Shown piece by piece: positions 18,737-28,786 of a stretch of 64,000 nt of DNA. The position numbers and the translations under genes are program-made. The first letter of the stretch is position 1, and each line of letters begins with the position of its first letter. The notes under the pieces were generated by a model. That model was given only the letters and a program-made list of their open reading frames with translations. It was not told where the DNA came from and did not search any database. The stretch lies in NCBI RefSeq assembly GCF_000012565.1, contig NC_007354.1, positions 124,001 through 188,000 of the forward strand. The letters run 5' to 3'. The DNA is from Ehrlichia canis str. Jake. Lineage in GTDB: Bacteria > Pseudomonadota > Alphaproteobacteria > Rickettsiales > Anaplasmataceae.

Positions 18737-19983
18737 AGTTATTAGAAAATTAGAATTCCGTAAGTTGATATTCTAGCATAGAAAGATAGAAACTTTAATA
18801 ACTTATATATAAATTATTATTATTAAGCCTGGTGTAGTTATGTAAGTTATATAAATTTTTATTGTTATGACAGTATTTTATGGTATTTCATACAGTGCAA
18901 AGAGCTCATTTATTGTGTTCAGAATAGCAATAAAAAAACCATGATATTAGAAATCTATGTTAATTTGGAACAATTTTTGTTGTAAAAATGGTTTCTTTGT
19001 TAGGCTTAGTGTTGGGTATTGTATAAGTTATAGAACTCTTGTTGTTATGACAGTATCAGTGCAAAGAGTTCATTTATTGTGTTCAGAATAGCAATAGAAA
19101 AACCATGATATTAGAAATCTATGTTAATTTGGAACAATTTTTGTTGTAAAAATGGTTTCTTTGTTATGCTTAGTGTTGGGTATTGTATAAGTTATAGAAC
19201 TCTTGTTGTTATGACAGTATCAGTGCAAAGAGTTCATTTATTGTGTTCAGAATAGCAATAGAAAAACCATGATATTAGCAATCTTATTGGTTTAGAACAA
19301 CTTTTTATTGTAAAAATGGTTTCTTTGTTAGGCTTAGTGTTGGGTATTGTATAAGTTATAGAACTCTTGTTGTTGTGACAATATCAGTGCAAAGAGTTCA
19401 TTTATTGTGTTGTAGCTCAGGATAGCAATAAAAAAACATGATATTAGCAATCTTATTGGTTTAGAACAACTTTTTATTGTAAAAATGGTTTCTTTGTTAG
19501 GCTTAGTGTTGGGTATTGTATAAGTTATAGAACTCTTGTTGTTATGACAGTATCAGTGCAAAGAGCTCATTTATTGTGTTCAGAATAGCAATAAAAAAAC
19601 ATTGTATTGGCGATTTATGTTAGTTTATAATACATTTTATCTTAAAAGTAGTTTCTTGTTGAACTTAGTGTGATATGTTGTAAGTGATAGCATTTTTTTA
19701 TTATTATGGCAGTATTTTATATTATTTATGGAGTGTAAAAAATTTATTTATTGTGTTATGACACAAGAATATGTATAAAAAAGTATAGTATTAGAAAGCT
19801 TATTGATTGAGGACATCTTCCTGTTTTAAAAGTGATCTCTAGTTTTTGATTATTAATCTAGAGAGTTATATAAGTGCTGTAATTTTTATTATGTGAAAGT
19901 ACTTTAGGGCTTAATGCAACACAAAAGATTCATTTATTGTGTTGTGATGCAAAACGTGAATGAAGAGTCGTGTTATTAGTAGA
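18737..19983. other. Spacer between purF start and pth end, 1.25 kb, mostly tandem repeats
   Basis: Nearly all of it is the seven-unit tandem array described separately. The roughly 80 bases directly upstream of purF are unique and AT-rich. Confidence 0.8.
18815..19983. repeat. Tandem array of 164-184 bp units ending in the 3' end of pth
   Basis: The anchor GATATTAG or its variants occurs at 18943, 19107, 19271, 19440, 19604, 19788 and 19972 (spacings 164, 164, 169, 164, 184, 184). The central units are nearly identical over TAAAAATGGTTTCTTTGTTA, GGCTTAGTGTTGGGTATTGT, AAGTTATAGAACTCTTGTTG and AGTTCATTTATTGTGTTCAG. The last anchor lies 12 bases before the pth stop, and the unit's next part (TTAATTTGGAACAA, then GTTTCT) loosely parallels the end of pth (TTAATCTGGAATGT, then GTTTCT). 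So the array appears to be tandem copies of the pth 3' end plus its flank. Confidence 0.88.
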
Positions 19984-20565
19984 TTAATCTGGAATGTCTT
20001 CATATTTTAAAGTGTTTCTAACTTTGTCTGTGAATGTTGTGTGATTCTTTTCTAGCAGTAGTGTGATGTGTTCTACTATACTTGATATAGTGTTATTAAC
20101 TGCATTGAGGTTATGAAAGTGTGATAAAACATAATCTGATAAGTCCATTTTGTTTCTAGGATGTCCTATGCCAAATCTAACCCTCCAGTAATCTTTACCA
20201 AGGAAGTTGTCAATTGATTTAAGTCCATTGTGTCCAGCATTGCCACCACTTTTTTTAACTCGTATGGTACAGAAGTCTATTTCTACTTCATCGTGGAAGA
20301 CTATCATGTTATCTAATGGGATCTTGTATAAACTAACTATGTTCATTATAGGAACACCTGAATTGTTCATAAATGTCCAAGGTTTAACAAGGATAACTCT
20401 GTAAGATTCAATGTTGCCGATTGATATCAATGCATTATTTTTCTTCTTGAAATTTGGAAAATGAAATTTATCTAATATTGCATCAATAACCATAAACCCA
20501 GCATTGTGCCGAGTTAGTGTATATTGAGTACCGGGGTTACCTAATCCAGCTAATAGATGGAACAT
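19984..20565 (-). CDS. pth: Peptidyl-tRNA hydrolase
   Basis: Pth recycles peptidyl-tRNA released from ribosomes. The 193-residue product has AGLGNPGTQYTLTRHNAGF, in which the His is the catalytic base, PWTFMNNSGVP, FHDEVEIDF and the GGNAGHNGLKSI loop. Length matches the family. It starts ten bases after the rplY stop, forming the common rplY-pth pair. Its 3' end joins a tandem array apparently derived from it. Confidence 0.96.
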   Translation of the reverse strand: MFHLLAGLGNPGTQYTLTRHNAGFMVIDAILDKFHFPNFKKKNNALISIGNIESYRVILVKPWTFMNNSGVPIMNIVSLYKIPLDNMIVFHDEVEIDFCTIRVKKSGGNAGHNGLKSIDNFLGKDYWRVRFGIGHPRNKMDLSDYVLSHFHNLNAVNNTISSIVEHITLLLEKNHTTFTDKVRNTLKYEDIPD

Positions 20566-20575
20566 GCCTTAAAAA

Positions 20576-21205
20576 CTAGTTTTCTGATGATGGGGCAGCT
20601 GTAGGTTCTTGACTACCTTCACCTTCTTTTTCCATACTTGTACTAGATATTGTTACTATTGCTGGATTATGTTCTTTCATAACAACGTTTATTTCTGGAG
20701 GTAAATTTAAATCACTTACGTGTATAGAATGCCCTGCAGTTAAATCAGATAAATCTATCTCTATATTTTGTAATATAGCATTTGGTAAACATTTGATAGA
20801 CAAAGTACGATGTAGTATGTTTAATACACCACCTCTTTTAACACCGATACATTTTTGTTCATTTGTAAATATTAATGGCACTTCTATTTTGATTTCTGTT
20901 CCATAATCAATGAACTGAAAGTCTACATGCTGTATTCTGTCAGTTACTGGATGTTTTTGCACATCACGCATCAGCACGTATTCTTTTTTATCCCCTATTT
21001 CAAGTTCAATCAGATGTGTTGACAGTGCAGCGGACCTGTGTTTGCTTAGAAACTCTCTATCAGATAAAAATACACTTAGAGAATCCCTATTCTTACCATA
21101 TACTACTGCTGGTATTCCTCCATTGCGTCTTACAGCACGTGCAGGACCTGTACCTACGTTTTCCCTTAAGCTTGCATTAATTTTAACTATACCTTGATCT
21201 GTCAT
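20576..21205 (-). CDS. rplY: 50S ribosomal protein L25 (CTC family)
   Basis: The 209-residue product is the long (CTC) form: an N-terminal 5S rRNA-binding L25 domain (GTGPARAVRRNGGIPAVVYG, residues about 17-36) and a C-terminal beta domain with VPLIFTNEQKCIGVKRGGVL. The tail is Glu/Ser/Pro-rich. The upstream sequence GAAAGGATTTTTTAATG gives a good ribosome site. It is co-transcribed with pth. Confidence 0.95.
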   Translation of the reverse strand: MTDQGIVKINASLRENVGTGPARAVRRNGGIPAVVYGKNRDSLSVFLSDREFLSKHRSAALSTHLIELEIGDKKEYVLMRDVQKHPVTDRIQHVDFQFIDYGTEIKIEVPLIFTNEQKCIGVKRGGVLNILHRTLSIKCLPNAILQNIEIDLSDLTAGHSIHVSDLNLPPEINVVMKEHNPAIVTISSTSMEKEGEGSQEPTAAPSSEN

Positions 21206-22167
21206 TAAAAAATCCTTTCGAAAACTTTTTTGATTTAATACCTCTGAACTTTATATTCTTACCATATTAAGATGAGATTGCAATATAAAAATTACTGTGC
21301 TGTGTTTTATTAAGTATCTAAAATATCTACTTTAAAAATGCAGTTTTTTTATTTCAACAGTAGTAGTAGAAAATGTGTAAAGTTTGTTAGATTAATTTAA
21401 TATATGAAAAAATATATGATTTGTGTAGTTTGATAATTATGAAGTATATTTTTGTACTATATCACTTATAAGAGGGAGTAAATATATCTAAAGTATTTTA
21501 TGGAGAACTTGTTATAGCATTCTAGCTAAAATAATGACTCTTACTTTTTTGACTCTAATTCAGTTGGCTTGTAAGTTCTAGCTGTTATCTCAGTTATAAT
21601 TACTGATTAACAGGTAGTAATAATGTTACATATTAAATAAGTTATTTGATGAATGAGATATATAGTTTATAGGAATAGTAAAGTAACTTAAAGTAATTTT
21701 GTGTAACTTAAAAAGTTTAATTGGTGATTGTTATAATGTTCTAGCTAAAGTAATCACTCTTACTTTTTTGACTCTAATTCAGTTGGCTTGTAAGTTCTAG
21801 CTGTTATCTCAGTTATAATTACTGATTAACAGGTAGTAATAATGTTACATATTAAATAAGTTATTTGATGAATGAGATATATAATTATAGGAATAGTAAA
21901 GTAACTTAAAGTAATTTTGTGTAACTTAAAAAGTTTAATTAGTGATTGTTATAATGTTCTGGCTAAAGTAATCACTCTTACTTTTTTGACTCTAATTCAG
22001 TTGGTTTGTAAGTTCTAGCTGTTATCTCAGTTATAATTACTGATTAACAGGTAGTAATAATGTTACATATTAAATAAGTTATTTGATGAATGAGATATAT
22101 AATTTATAGGAATAGTAAAGTAACTTAAAGTAATTTTGTGTAACTTAAAAAGTTTAATTAGTGATTG
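21206..22167. other. Spacer between rplY start and comF end, 962 bp
   Basis: The stretch 21500-22167 is a tandem array derived from the comF 3' end. The first 300 bases (21206-21500) must hold the rplY promoter; TTGCAA stands on the minus strand at about 21274, but no convincing -10 pairing was found. Confidence 0.7.
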
Positions 22168-22290
22168 TTATAATGTTCTGGCTAAAGTAATTACTCTTAC
22201 TTCTTTTGCTCCTGCTTCAATTAGTTTATTTGTGCAAGTTCTAGCTGTTATTCCAGTTGTGATTACATCATCAACAAGTAATATGGTTTT
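21500..22290. repeat. Tandem array of 218-219 bp units containing the comF 3' end
   Basis: The block CTAGCTAAAG (or CTGGCTAAAG) occurs at 21522, 21741, 21959 and 22178, spacings 219, 218 and 219. The last copy is inside comF, whose stop is at 22168. In each upstream unit TAATCACTCTTACTTTTTTG, AAGTTCTAGCTGTTATCTCAG, ATTACTGATTAACAGGTAGTAAT corresponds to comF codons (TAATTACTCTTACTTCTTTTG, AAGTTCTAGCTGTTATTCCAG, ATTACATCATCAACAAGTAAT). The remaining bases of the unit are spacer DNA. The three extra copies are nearly identical to one another and closer to each other than to comF. Confidence 0.93.
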
Positions 22291-22860
22291 GTTGGTAATA
22301 AGATGTTGATTTTTTACTATAAAAGCTTGTGTAATGTTCTTTTCTCTCATTTGACTAGATAAACTGTATTGTGGAACTGTGTCTATGATTCTTTTCAGGA
22401 CAAAAATTTCTAAAGGTATATTGCAATATTTACTTAAAGCTTTAGCAAGTAAAGTTGCTTGGTTATATTTTCTTTGCCTGAGCCTTTTTTTGTGTATTGG
22501 AACTGGTATAATAGTAGTAACATTATTAAATAAATCTGGGTTCTTGTTATACATCCACTTCCCGTAGGTTTTAATATGTAGTGTATTGTCAAAAAATTTC
22601 AGATTGAGAATCATGTTTTTACTATACTGATTGTATGAAAACACCGATTCTAGTTTTGTAAACTTTGGTGGTGCAACTGTACATTTTCCGCATATTGATA
22701 GTCCATCTGGTAATCTACATCCACATCCGATGCAATAATTATCATGTAAAAAATCTATACCGTTTTTACATATACTACATAAATCCAGGTAATGTGGAAC
22801 TGTACACTCGCAATTTGCACATGTTCTAGGAAAAATTATATTTATAATCTTACCTAACAC
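22168..22860 (-). CDS. comF: ComF family phosphoribosyltransferase-like protein
   Basis: The 230-residue product has an N-terminal double zinc-ribbon with CxxC pairs (CANC, CSIC, CIGCGC, CGKC within the first 60 residues) and a phosphoribosyltransferase domain with the PRPP loop ILLVDDVITTGITA near the C-terminus, the layout of ComF/GntX proteins. ComF is needed for DNA uptake in competent bacteria; its role in Ehrlichia is unknown. The start is GTG overlapping the dapE stop by one base (TAGTG). Its 3' end has been tandemly copied downstream. Confidence 0.88.
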   Translation of the reverse strand: MLGKIINIIFPRTCANCECTVPHYLDLCSICKNGIDFLHDNYCIGCGCRLPDGLSICGKCTVAPPKFTKLESVFSYNQYSKNMILNLKFFDNTLHIKTYGKWMYNKNPDLFNNVTTIIPVPIHKKRLRQRKYNQATLLAKALSKYCNIPLEIFVLKRIIDTVPQYSLSSQMREKNITQAFIVKNQHLITNKTILLVDDVITTGITARTCTNKLIEAGAKEVRVITLARTL

Positions 22861-24029
22861 TAAGATATATTAAAAAACTGTCTTATAAATTCTTCATATA
22901 TATCAGTGAGCTTGTATATATCATCTACAGGTGCGTGTTCATTAATTTTGTGTGCTGTTTCATTACTTAATCCTAATTCAATTACAGGACAGAAATCTTT
23001 TATAAACCTTGCATCTGAAGTACCACCAGATGTACTCAGTATTGCATCTTGTCCAGTAACTTTTTTTATAGCTGAAGATAGCATATCAGAGTGCTTACCA
23101 GGATGGGTAATAAATGAGCTACCAGAGACTGCTGTAAATAGTTCATACTTTTCTGTTATTTCAGCACAAATGTTATTAATTATATTAAATAATGATTCAG
23201 AGGTATGCATATCATTATATCTAATGTTAAGATTTGCAGTAATTTTATCTGGAATAACATTGGTTGCTGTGTTTCCTACATCAACTGATGTAATTTCGCA
23301 ATTTGAAGGTTGAAAGTACTCATTTCCATTGTCAAGTACTGTATTACTTATTTTGTATAGGATGCTAATCATGTTATCTACTGGATTTTCTGCAAGATGT
23401 GGATAAGCAACATGCCCTTGTACACCATTGCATACTATCTTAAAGTTTATTGATCCTCTACGACCTATTTTTATGGTGTCTCCTACAGAGGATTGACTAG
23501 TTGGTTCTCCGACTAGACAGAAATCTATTTTCTTATTGTTATCGGTTAACCATTTTAGTACTGCTGGTGTTCCATATTTAAAATAATTACCTTCTTCATC
23601 TCCAGAAATCAGGAAACTAATGGATCCATTTATCTGATTAAAATCTATTCTTGATACTGCTGCTACAAAAGCACATATAGCAGACTTCATATCAACAACG
23701 CCACGTCCATACAGAATGTTATCTTCTATTTTCCCAGAAAAAGGGTCAAACTTCCATTTTTCTGAGTCTCCTGTTGGTACTACATCTGTGTGTCCTGCAA
23801 AGCATAGATTAGGTGATCCATTCCCTAATTGTGCATATAAATTACGTACTTGTACTTGATCATCTCCAAAAGTTAAAACATGGCATGTGAACCCATATTG
23901 TGATAGAGTGTTTGATAAAAAATCTATAGCCCCGTTATCTGTTGGGGTAATACTAGGAAAAGATATTAATTCTTGAGACAGTTTTATTGGGTCAATAGCC
24001 ATACATAAACTCATATAATAGGATAACAT
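22860..24029 (-). CDS. dapE: Succinyl-diaminopimelate desuccinylase
   Basis: DapE hydrolyses N-succinyl-diaminopimelate, a step of lysine and diaminopimelate synthesis. The M20 metallopeptidase motifs are clear: FAGHTDVVPTGD (metal His and Asp), LYGRGVVDMKSA, and LISGDEEG with the catalytic and ligand glutamates; GGTSDARF and an ELGLSNETAHKINEHAP ending complete it. Start sites at 24029, 24014 and 24002 are in frame; the family usually begins near the last (AIDPIKLSQELI). It overlaps comF by one base and is co-transcribed with it. Ehrlichia keeps diaminopimelate genes although it has little or no peptidoglycan. Confidence 0.95.
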   Translation of the reverse strand: MLSYYMSLCMAIDPIKLSQELISFPSITPTDNGAIDFLSNTLSQYGFTCHVLTFGDDQVQVRNLYAQLGNGSPNLCFAGHTDVVPTGDSEKWKFDPFSGKIEDNILYGRGVVDMKSAICAFVAAVSRIDFNQINGSISFLISGDEEGNYFKYGTPAVLKWLTDNNKKIDFCLVGEPTSQSSVGDTIKIGRRGSINFKIVCNGVQGHVAYPHLAENPVDNMISILYKISNTVLDNGNEYFQPSNCEITSVDVGNTATNVIPDKITANLNIRYNDMHTSESLFNIINNICAEITEKYELFTAVSGSSFITHPGKHSDMLSSAIKKVTGQDAILSTSGGTSDARFIKDFCPVIELGLSNETAHKINEHAPVDDIYKLTDIYEEFIRQFFNIS

Positions 24030-24205
24030 TTAATTGTAGCTTGTTGTAGTCAACTGTCAATATGAGGTGAGTTGTATTCTATTGAATTTTCTATATTTTT
24101 ATTTAGTATATTTGAGTTAATTTTTTATATGTGTGCAGAAGATTGCAGCATATGTTATAAAATATGATAAATTATGTGTACATAGGCATATTTGTAGAAA
24201 TACTA

Positions 24206-24300
24206 TTTTCTAGTAGCAAGTATCATAAGTTCTCTACAATAAAAAAACTGACTAAAAAATAAGTATTTAATAATACTCGTAACATATACTAATAGTAATA
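24206..24300 (+). repeat. Possible dispersed repeat, copy 2 (first copy near 11687-11800)
   Basis: This matches 11687-11800 in order and orientation over TAGCAAGTA, AAAACTSACTA, and CAWACTAAWA-type blocks. Its + strand is A/C-rich like the ccmF-valS segment and unlike its immediate surroundings. Confidence 0.45.
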
Positions 24301-24686
24301 TAGCCCTTATAAAGATACCTTTAGAAATTTTTGTACAAAAAGCATTGTAGATACGACTCCACAACACAGTTTATCTAATCCAAATGAGAAGAAGAGACAT
24401 TACAAAAGCTTTGTACTAAAGAATTAATAATTATCACTAGGAGTTTTAATGTAAGAAAATATATGATAAATATTGGTAATTTAAAGTTGCATAACTTTCT
24501 TATCTTATGCTTAAATTATTCAAAATGTAGTTATTTAGTGAAAGGACTTTGTTTATTTGTTTCTCAAATGAGATCTTTTAAATGTTTGTTTGAAATATTT
24601 GTTAATACTGCTTAGTTTTTGATATTTATTCTACAGTGTTGTAAATTGGAATATTAGTAATGTTATTGTAGTGGATACTATCTAAA

Positions 24687-25090
24687 TAAGCTTAACTATG
24701 CTAGTATTTATGATTACTTTGCAATTCATAGTTTAAAACATGATTTAACATTGGATGGGAATTTTTTGTTATTAGTTCGTATTTTATGATAGTATATCTC
24801 ACTTGGATAAATTGAACTGCAATTAATGTTTAGGTGGTTTTTCAGTTAAGAAATTTTGAGTTAAAGTTAGTAATCCTGAGTTACTGCACTAATTTTTTTG
24901 TACTGTAGTAACATATTGCATCATATAAGGTTATATATGTTGTTGATTGCTATGAATGAAGTTTTGATTTGTTGATTGATATTGAGATTTGATTATTAGT
25001 TGCATGTTGTTTTTAATGGTGCTACTTATACGAGTTTAACTGTGCTAGTATTTATGATGATTTTTCAAGTAATAGTTTTAGGCATGAAAT
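24687..25090. repeat. Diverged direct repeat pair, about 345 bp apart
   Basis: CTTAACTATGCTAGTATTTA followed by TGATTACTTTGCAATTCATAGTTT (24690) is repeated as GTTTAACTGTGCTAGTATTTA followed by TGATGATTTTTCAAGTAATAGTTTT (25036). The sequences between them are less similar. Confidence 0.55.
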
Positions 25091-25268
25091 TAGTAATGCT
25101 GTTATTAACCTGATTCTTTACTTCACAGTGTAGTAGATATCAATTGAATGAAACTTATACTGTATTATATGGTTTTTTATTCACAATGTTATGTTCTTAT
25201 ATCAGAGAAGTTTGTTATATGTTAAAGCTGTTTATTATGATCATTACCTAAACTTGCTTACTACTAGA

Positions 25269-26978
25269 TTACTCATCTGACTCTTTATTTTTTACAACAT
25301 CATAATTTACCATTCTAAATCTATCCTTTAATAGCGCAACAGCATGGTTACTAAATCCACTATTGCTTAGTGCTACAGCACCTAACTGTAACCCCACTTC
25401 ATAAGTTTCAGGAATTAAATAGTGAGCACCTAGTTCTTTGTATATTTCTACATTATTTAGATCAGGTAATCTGACAATAATTATTATGTGTGGAAAATTC
25501 TTTGCAACTAATGAAATAATCTTTTTTATGGTTACTTCATTGTTGATTGCTATGATTATCATTCTAGCGCGTGATATTGCCATAGACTGTAAAGTATTTA
25601 GTTTTGTCAAGTCTCCAAGATATACAGGATATCCTTCATCTATGCCATCTTTTACTATTTTTGGTTGAATGTCAGATGCAATATAGTTTACATGTTCCGC
25701 AACTAACACTTTTGCAACCATACGTCCTACTCTTCCAAAACCTACTACTATAACATGTTGATCTAGATCTTTTGTATCTAAAGTAAGTTCTTGAGAATTT
25801 AATGATATTTTCTTTTTAGTGATTAATTTTGATATCCAATCTCCCAGTGCTGCAAGTAGTGGGGTAAAAGCCATAGTGACTGTTGTAATCATCATCAGTG
25901 TTTGTGCTAGATCGCTAGATAGTACATTTTTTTCTGCTGCAAGGCCAAATAAAATAAAAGCAAACTCTCCACCTTGAGATAGTAATAATCCTGCTTGTAT
26001 AGCTGCTGCTAATTGAAATCTAAAGAACCTACATAATATAAAGATTATAAAAGATTTAAGTGCTATTAGAGATATTGAAGCTAATGTTATGATAGGCAAC
26101 TTATTTAATACAAATTTGATGTCAATTGACATCCCTACTGTCATGAAAAACAATCCTAGTAGTAACCTTTTAAATGGCAGAACAACTTGTTCTACATCGT
26201 GTCTATATTCAGTTTCTGCAACAAGTAACCCTGAAACAAATGCTCCTAGTGCCATTGATAAGTTGAAATTTTCTGTAATAAAAGCTGCACCTAAAACAAT
26301 CAGTAATGTTGTAGCTATGAAAATTTCATTACTCTTCATTGCTGCGATAGTGTTGAACAAAGGTCTAAGCAATAACCTTCCTGTAATAAAAATTAAAGTT
26401 AGTGCAATTGCTGCTTTGATGAAAGAGTATAGTAATGATATAGGTATACTATGATGTGATTCCCCTGTTAACAGTGGCAATAGCACAATTAGTGGCACAA
26501 CTGCAAAATCTTGTAGTAGTAAGACTGCTATAGATAATCTGCCAACTTGAGTTGATTGATAACCTTTTTCTTGTAATACTTGTAATACTATTGCTGTTGA
26601 GGAAAGAGCTAAAGCACCTCCTATTATAAGTGATCCTCTAGAATCTATACCAAACTTATTTGAGATATACCATATTACTGATGCTGTTACTATGACCTGT
26701 AATGTTCCAAATCCAAAGACATGTAATCGCATTGCAATTAATCTTTCAAATGTTAGCTCAATGCCTATTAAAAATAACAGAAAAACTACTCCGAATTCTC
26801 CAAGATTCTGAATGATAACAGATGATTCTACTAAATTTAACCCGTTTGATCCAATAAGAGTTCCTGCAACAAAATATCCTAACACAGGACTAATATTCAA
26901 CTTCCAAAATAATACAACTATTACTATAGCTGCTGAAAGAAGAGTGATTATATCTAATAAATATTTGGAATCATGCAT
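25269..26978 (-). CDS. CPA2-family monovalent cation/proton antiporter with TrkA-N domain (KefB/KefC-like)
   Basis: The 569-residue protein has about twelve membrane segments forming a Na/H exchanger domain (start ISPVLGYFVAGTLIGSNG; GGALALSSTAIVLQVL in the middle) to about residue 390, then a cytoplasmic RCK/TrkA-N domain beginning VIVVGFGRVGRMVAKVL, a Rossmann nucleotide site. This is the layout of the KefB/KefC and YbaL group of potassium/proton antiporters. The regulatory subunit KefF/KefG is not seen. It starts nine bases after the thioredoxin-like gene, so both are likely one transcript. Confidence 0.9.
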   Translation of the reverse strand: MHDSKYLLDIITLLSAAIVIVVLFWKLNISPVLGYFVAGTLIGSNGLNLVESSVIIQNLGEFGVVFLLFLIGIELTFERLIAMRLHVFGFGTLQVIVTASVIWYISNKFGIDSRGSLIIGGALALSSTAIVLQVLQEKGYQSTQVGRLSIAVLLLQDFAVVPLIVLLPLLTGESHHSIPISLLYSFIKAAIALTLIFITGRLLLRPLFNTIAAMKSNEIFIATTLLIVLGAAFITENFNLSMALGAFVSGLLVAETEYRHDVEQVVLPFKRLLLGLFFMTVGMSIDIKFVLNKLPIITLASISLIALKSFIIFILCRFFRFQLAAAIQAGLLLSQGGEFAFILFGLAAEKNVLSSDLAQTLMMITTVTMAFTPLLAALGDWISKLITKKKISLNSQELTLDTKDLDQHVIVVGFGRVGRMVAKVLVAEHVNYIASDIQPKIVKDGIDEGYPVYLGDLTKLNTLQSMAISRARMIIIAINNEVTIKKIISLVAKNFPHIIIIVRLPDLNNVEIYKELGAHYLIPETYEVGLQLGAVALSNSGFSNHAVALLKDRFRMVNYDVVKNKESDE

Positions 26979-26987
26979 AGAAATCTC

Positions 26988-27572
26988 TTAATGTGGAACA
27001 AACTGATCATCTTGAGACTTCCATTTTATGGAGCAACCAATACTTGGTTTCTGATTATCAGGTGCTTTACCTGTTTTTGAAATAAATTTCATAGCATTGA
27101 ACAGATCTCTATCTTCTTGCTTACTATCCACTTGATTTTTTCCTGAGGAATCAAATCTCCCTCTATAGCATAATTCTAGCTTATTGTTGAATCCAAAAAA
27201 ATCAGGTGTGCATACAGCACCATAGTTTTTTGCAACTGTTTGATCTTCATCTATTAGGTATGGAAAATTAATACCATATTCTTGTGCAAACTTTATCATA
27301 TTTTCATATGAGTCATCTGGATAAGCGATAGTATCGTTTGGCATAATTGCTATGGTATAAATATTATAATCATTTTTTAATGTGTTAACATCATACACTA
27401 GATTGTTTATTATTGCCTTAACATAAGGACAATGATTACATATAAACATTATTAGTAAGCCATTCCCTTTGTGATAACTACTTAAGCTATATAGGTTTCC
27501 ATCTGTAGATTTTAATGAAAAATCATGTGCAATGACATTTTTATCTACCTGAGGAGTATAAAGCGCTACCAT
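26988..27572 (-). CDS. Thioredoxin-fold (AhpC/TSA, PRX-like) protein
   Basis: The 194-residue product has no signal peptide. It begins with the peroxiredoxin-type opening FSLKSTDGNLYSLSSY and carries CNHCPYV (about residues 45-51), a CxxC-like active site found in a cytoplasmic thioredoxin/peroxiredoxin-like family, followed by NDTIAYPDDSYENM and FFGFN.KLELCYRGRFDSS. The exact substrate is unknown. It lies between hemJ and the cation antiporter on the same strand. Confidence 0.8.
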   Translation of the reverse strand: MVALYTPQVDKNVIAHDFSLKSTDGNLYSLSSYHKGNGLLIMFICNHCPYVKAIINNLVYDVNTLKNDYNIYTIAIMPNDTIAYPDDSYENMIKFAQEYGINFPYLIDEDQTVAKNYGAVCTPDFFGFNNKLELCYRGRFDSSGKNQVDSKQEDRDLFNAMKFISKTGKAPDNQKPSIGCSIKWKSQDDQFVPH

Positions 27573-27676
27573 AAACTTATATTTCCAAAACTACAAACAA
27601 TAAAACTTTCTGTACTATTTTATTCTAGAGTACAATCTCCTAAAGTCAAATCTAATTATAAAAATTATGCTAAAAA

Positions 27677-28111
27677 TCACATAAAGGGTTTTACTACAAC
27701 CATAATTACGATAATAATTATTAGTAAGGTTACTGATTCATTGAGACACTTGAAATACAGTGAAGACTTAGTGTTGTTTTTAGCAGCAAAGTCTTTCCTA
27801 TGTTTGAATAGCATAACTTGGATAATGCACATCAATATAACGCATACTATTTTTATCTTAAACCATAAAAAGTAATATGCTTCTGTGATTATGGATAATG
27901 CTGTGCCAAGAGCTATACTAGAAATCATTGATGGGTTAATTATGTAAAACAGTAGCTTACTTTCCATTGTATTAAATAAGTTATAGCTGTCAGAATGTAG
28001 TGGAACCTGAGCATGATATACATATATTCTAGGTAAATACAACATTCCAGCCATCCAAGTAATAATTGATATTATGTGAAATGCTTCAATCCAATGTTTG
28101 TAATCTATCAT
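27677..28111 (-). CDS. hemJ: Protoporphyrinogen IX oxidase HemJ
   Basis: HemJ oxidises protoporphyrinogen IX to protoporphyrin IX and replaces HemG/HemY oxidases in many Alphaproteobacteria. The 144-residue protein has four membrane segments. The N-terminal signature WIEAFHIISIITWMAGMLYL contains the conserved haem-linked His12; LPRIYVYHAQ follows. Length is typical. It is the first gene of a likely three-gene run (hemJ, thioredoxin-like, antiporter), with a 104-base gap to the second. Confidence 0.9.
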   Translation of the reverse strand: MIDYKHWIEAFHIISIITWMAGMLYLPRIYVYHAQVPLHSDSYNLFNTMESKLLFYIINPSMISSIALGTALSIITEAYYFLWFKIKIVCVILMCIIQVMLFKHRKDFAAKNNTKSSLYFKCLNESVTLLIIIIVIMVVVKPFM

Positions 28112-28786
28112 TATAGAAACCAGTGTGTAAACTTTTGTTGAACCTACATTATATGTTGATTCCTTTATAGATACAATTAGAATATTTATAATAGGTTTGT
28201 AAGTTTTTATATTATTTCAGACATAATAGCTTTAGATGTATAGGTGATTTGTACAACTTTAAATATTGAGTATTTATTGCTAGTAATACTAAAGTGTATT
28301 TTTATAAGTTTTATGATATGAGTACAGGTTTGTTTGTAGTATTAAGTGAATTGGATAGAAATGTGTTGGGTTTGGAGTGGTATAATATTGTAATAAATAT
28401 GGCATACTAGCTATGCTAATCAATAATTATGGAAATGCTTTAGAATATTTAACAGGTGAAGCAACATGTTGGAATTTTTCCTAGTTAAATAGTGCGGATT
28501 TTTAAGTACTGAATGGTATTGGTATTTACTAATAATAAAATATAAATGTTTCAAGCTATTGTAAAACATCCTATAGATAAGTTATGGAATTTTGAATCTT
28601 AGTTTATGTAATGGTTATTTTATGAGTTTAAATTTGTATATTGTTGAGATAGTAAAGATTAGCTCAAGTATCATGAATAATGATTTGACTATACCTAATT
28701 TTTATTGATGTAGTGCCTCATTATGTAAAGTTATCGTATAATTGCACTTACTTAAATTGAAGAAGCAATAAAAACAGTATTATAGC
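28112..28786. other. Intergenic spacer between hemJ start and pdhB end, 675 bp
   Basis: AT-rich. I see no gene, clear repeat or hairpin. The hemJ promoter should be in the first 150 bases. Confidence 0.6.

Larger units (their letters stand above)
24030..25268. other. Intergenic spacer between dapE and the antiporter gene, 1.24 kb
   Basis: No intact gene. About 24206-24300 resembles 11687-11800. Two blocks, 24690-24735 (TTAACTATGCTAGTATTTATG) and 25036-25080 (TTAACTGTGCTAGTATTTATG), are a diverged repeat pair about 345 bp apart. The remainder is AT-rich and unassigned. Confidence 0.6.

Noticed and set aside
21500..22167. Long tandem array considered as CRISPR or replication origin iterons
   Set aside because: Units of 218-219 bp have no variable spacers and contain comF coding sequence; no cas or dnaA/rep genes nearby.
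27525..27875. 116-codon plus-strand frame
   Set aside because: Antisense to the thioredoxin-like gene and hemJ, both well supported.
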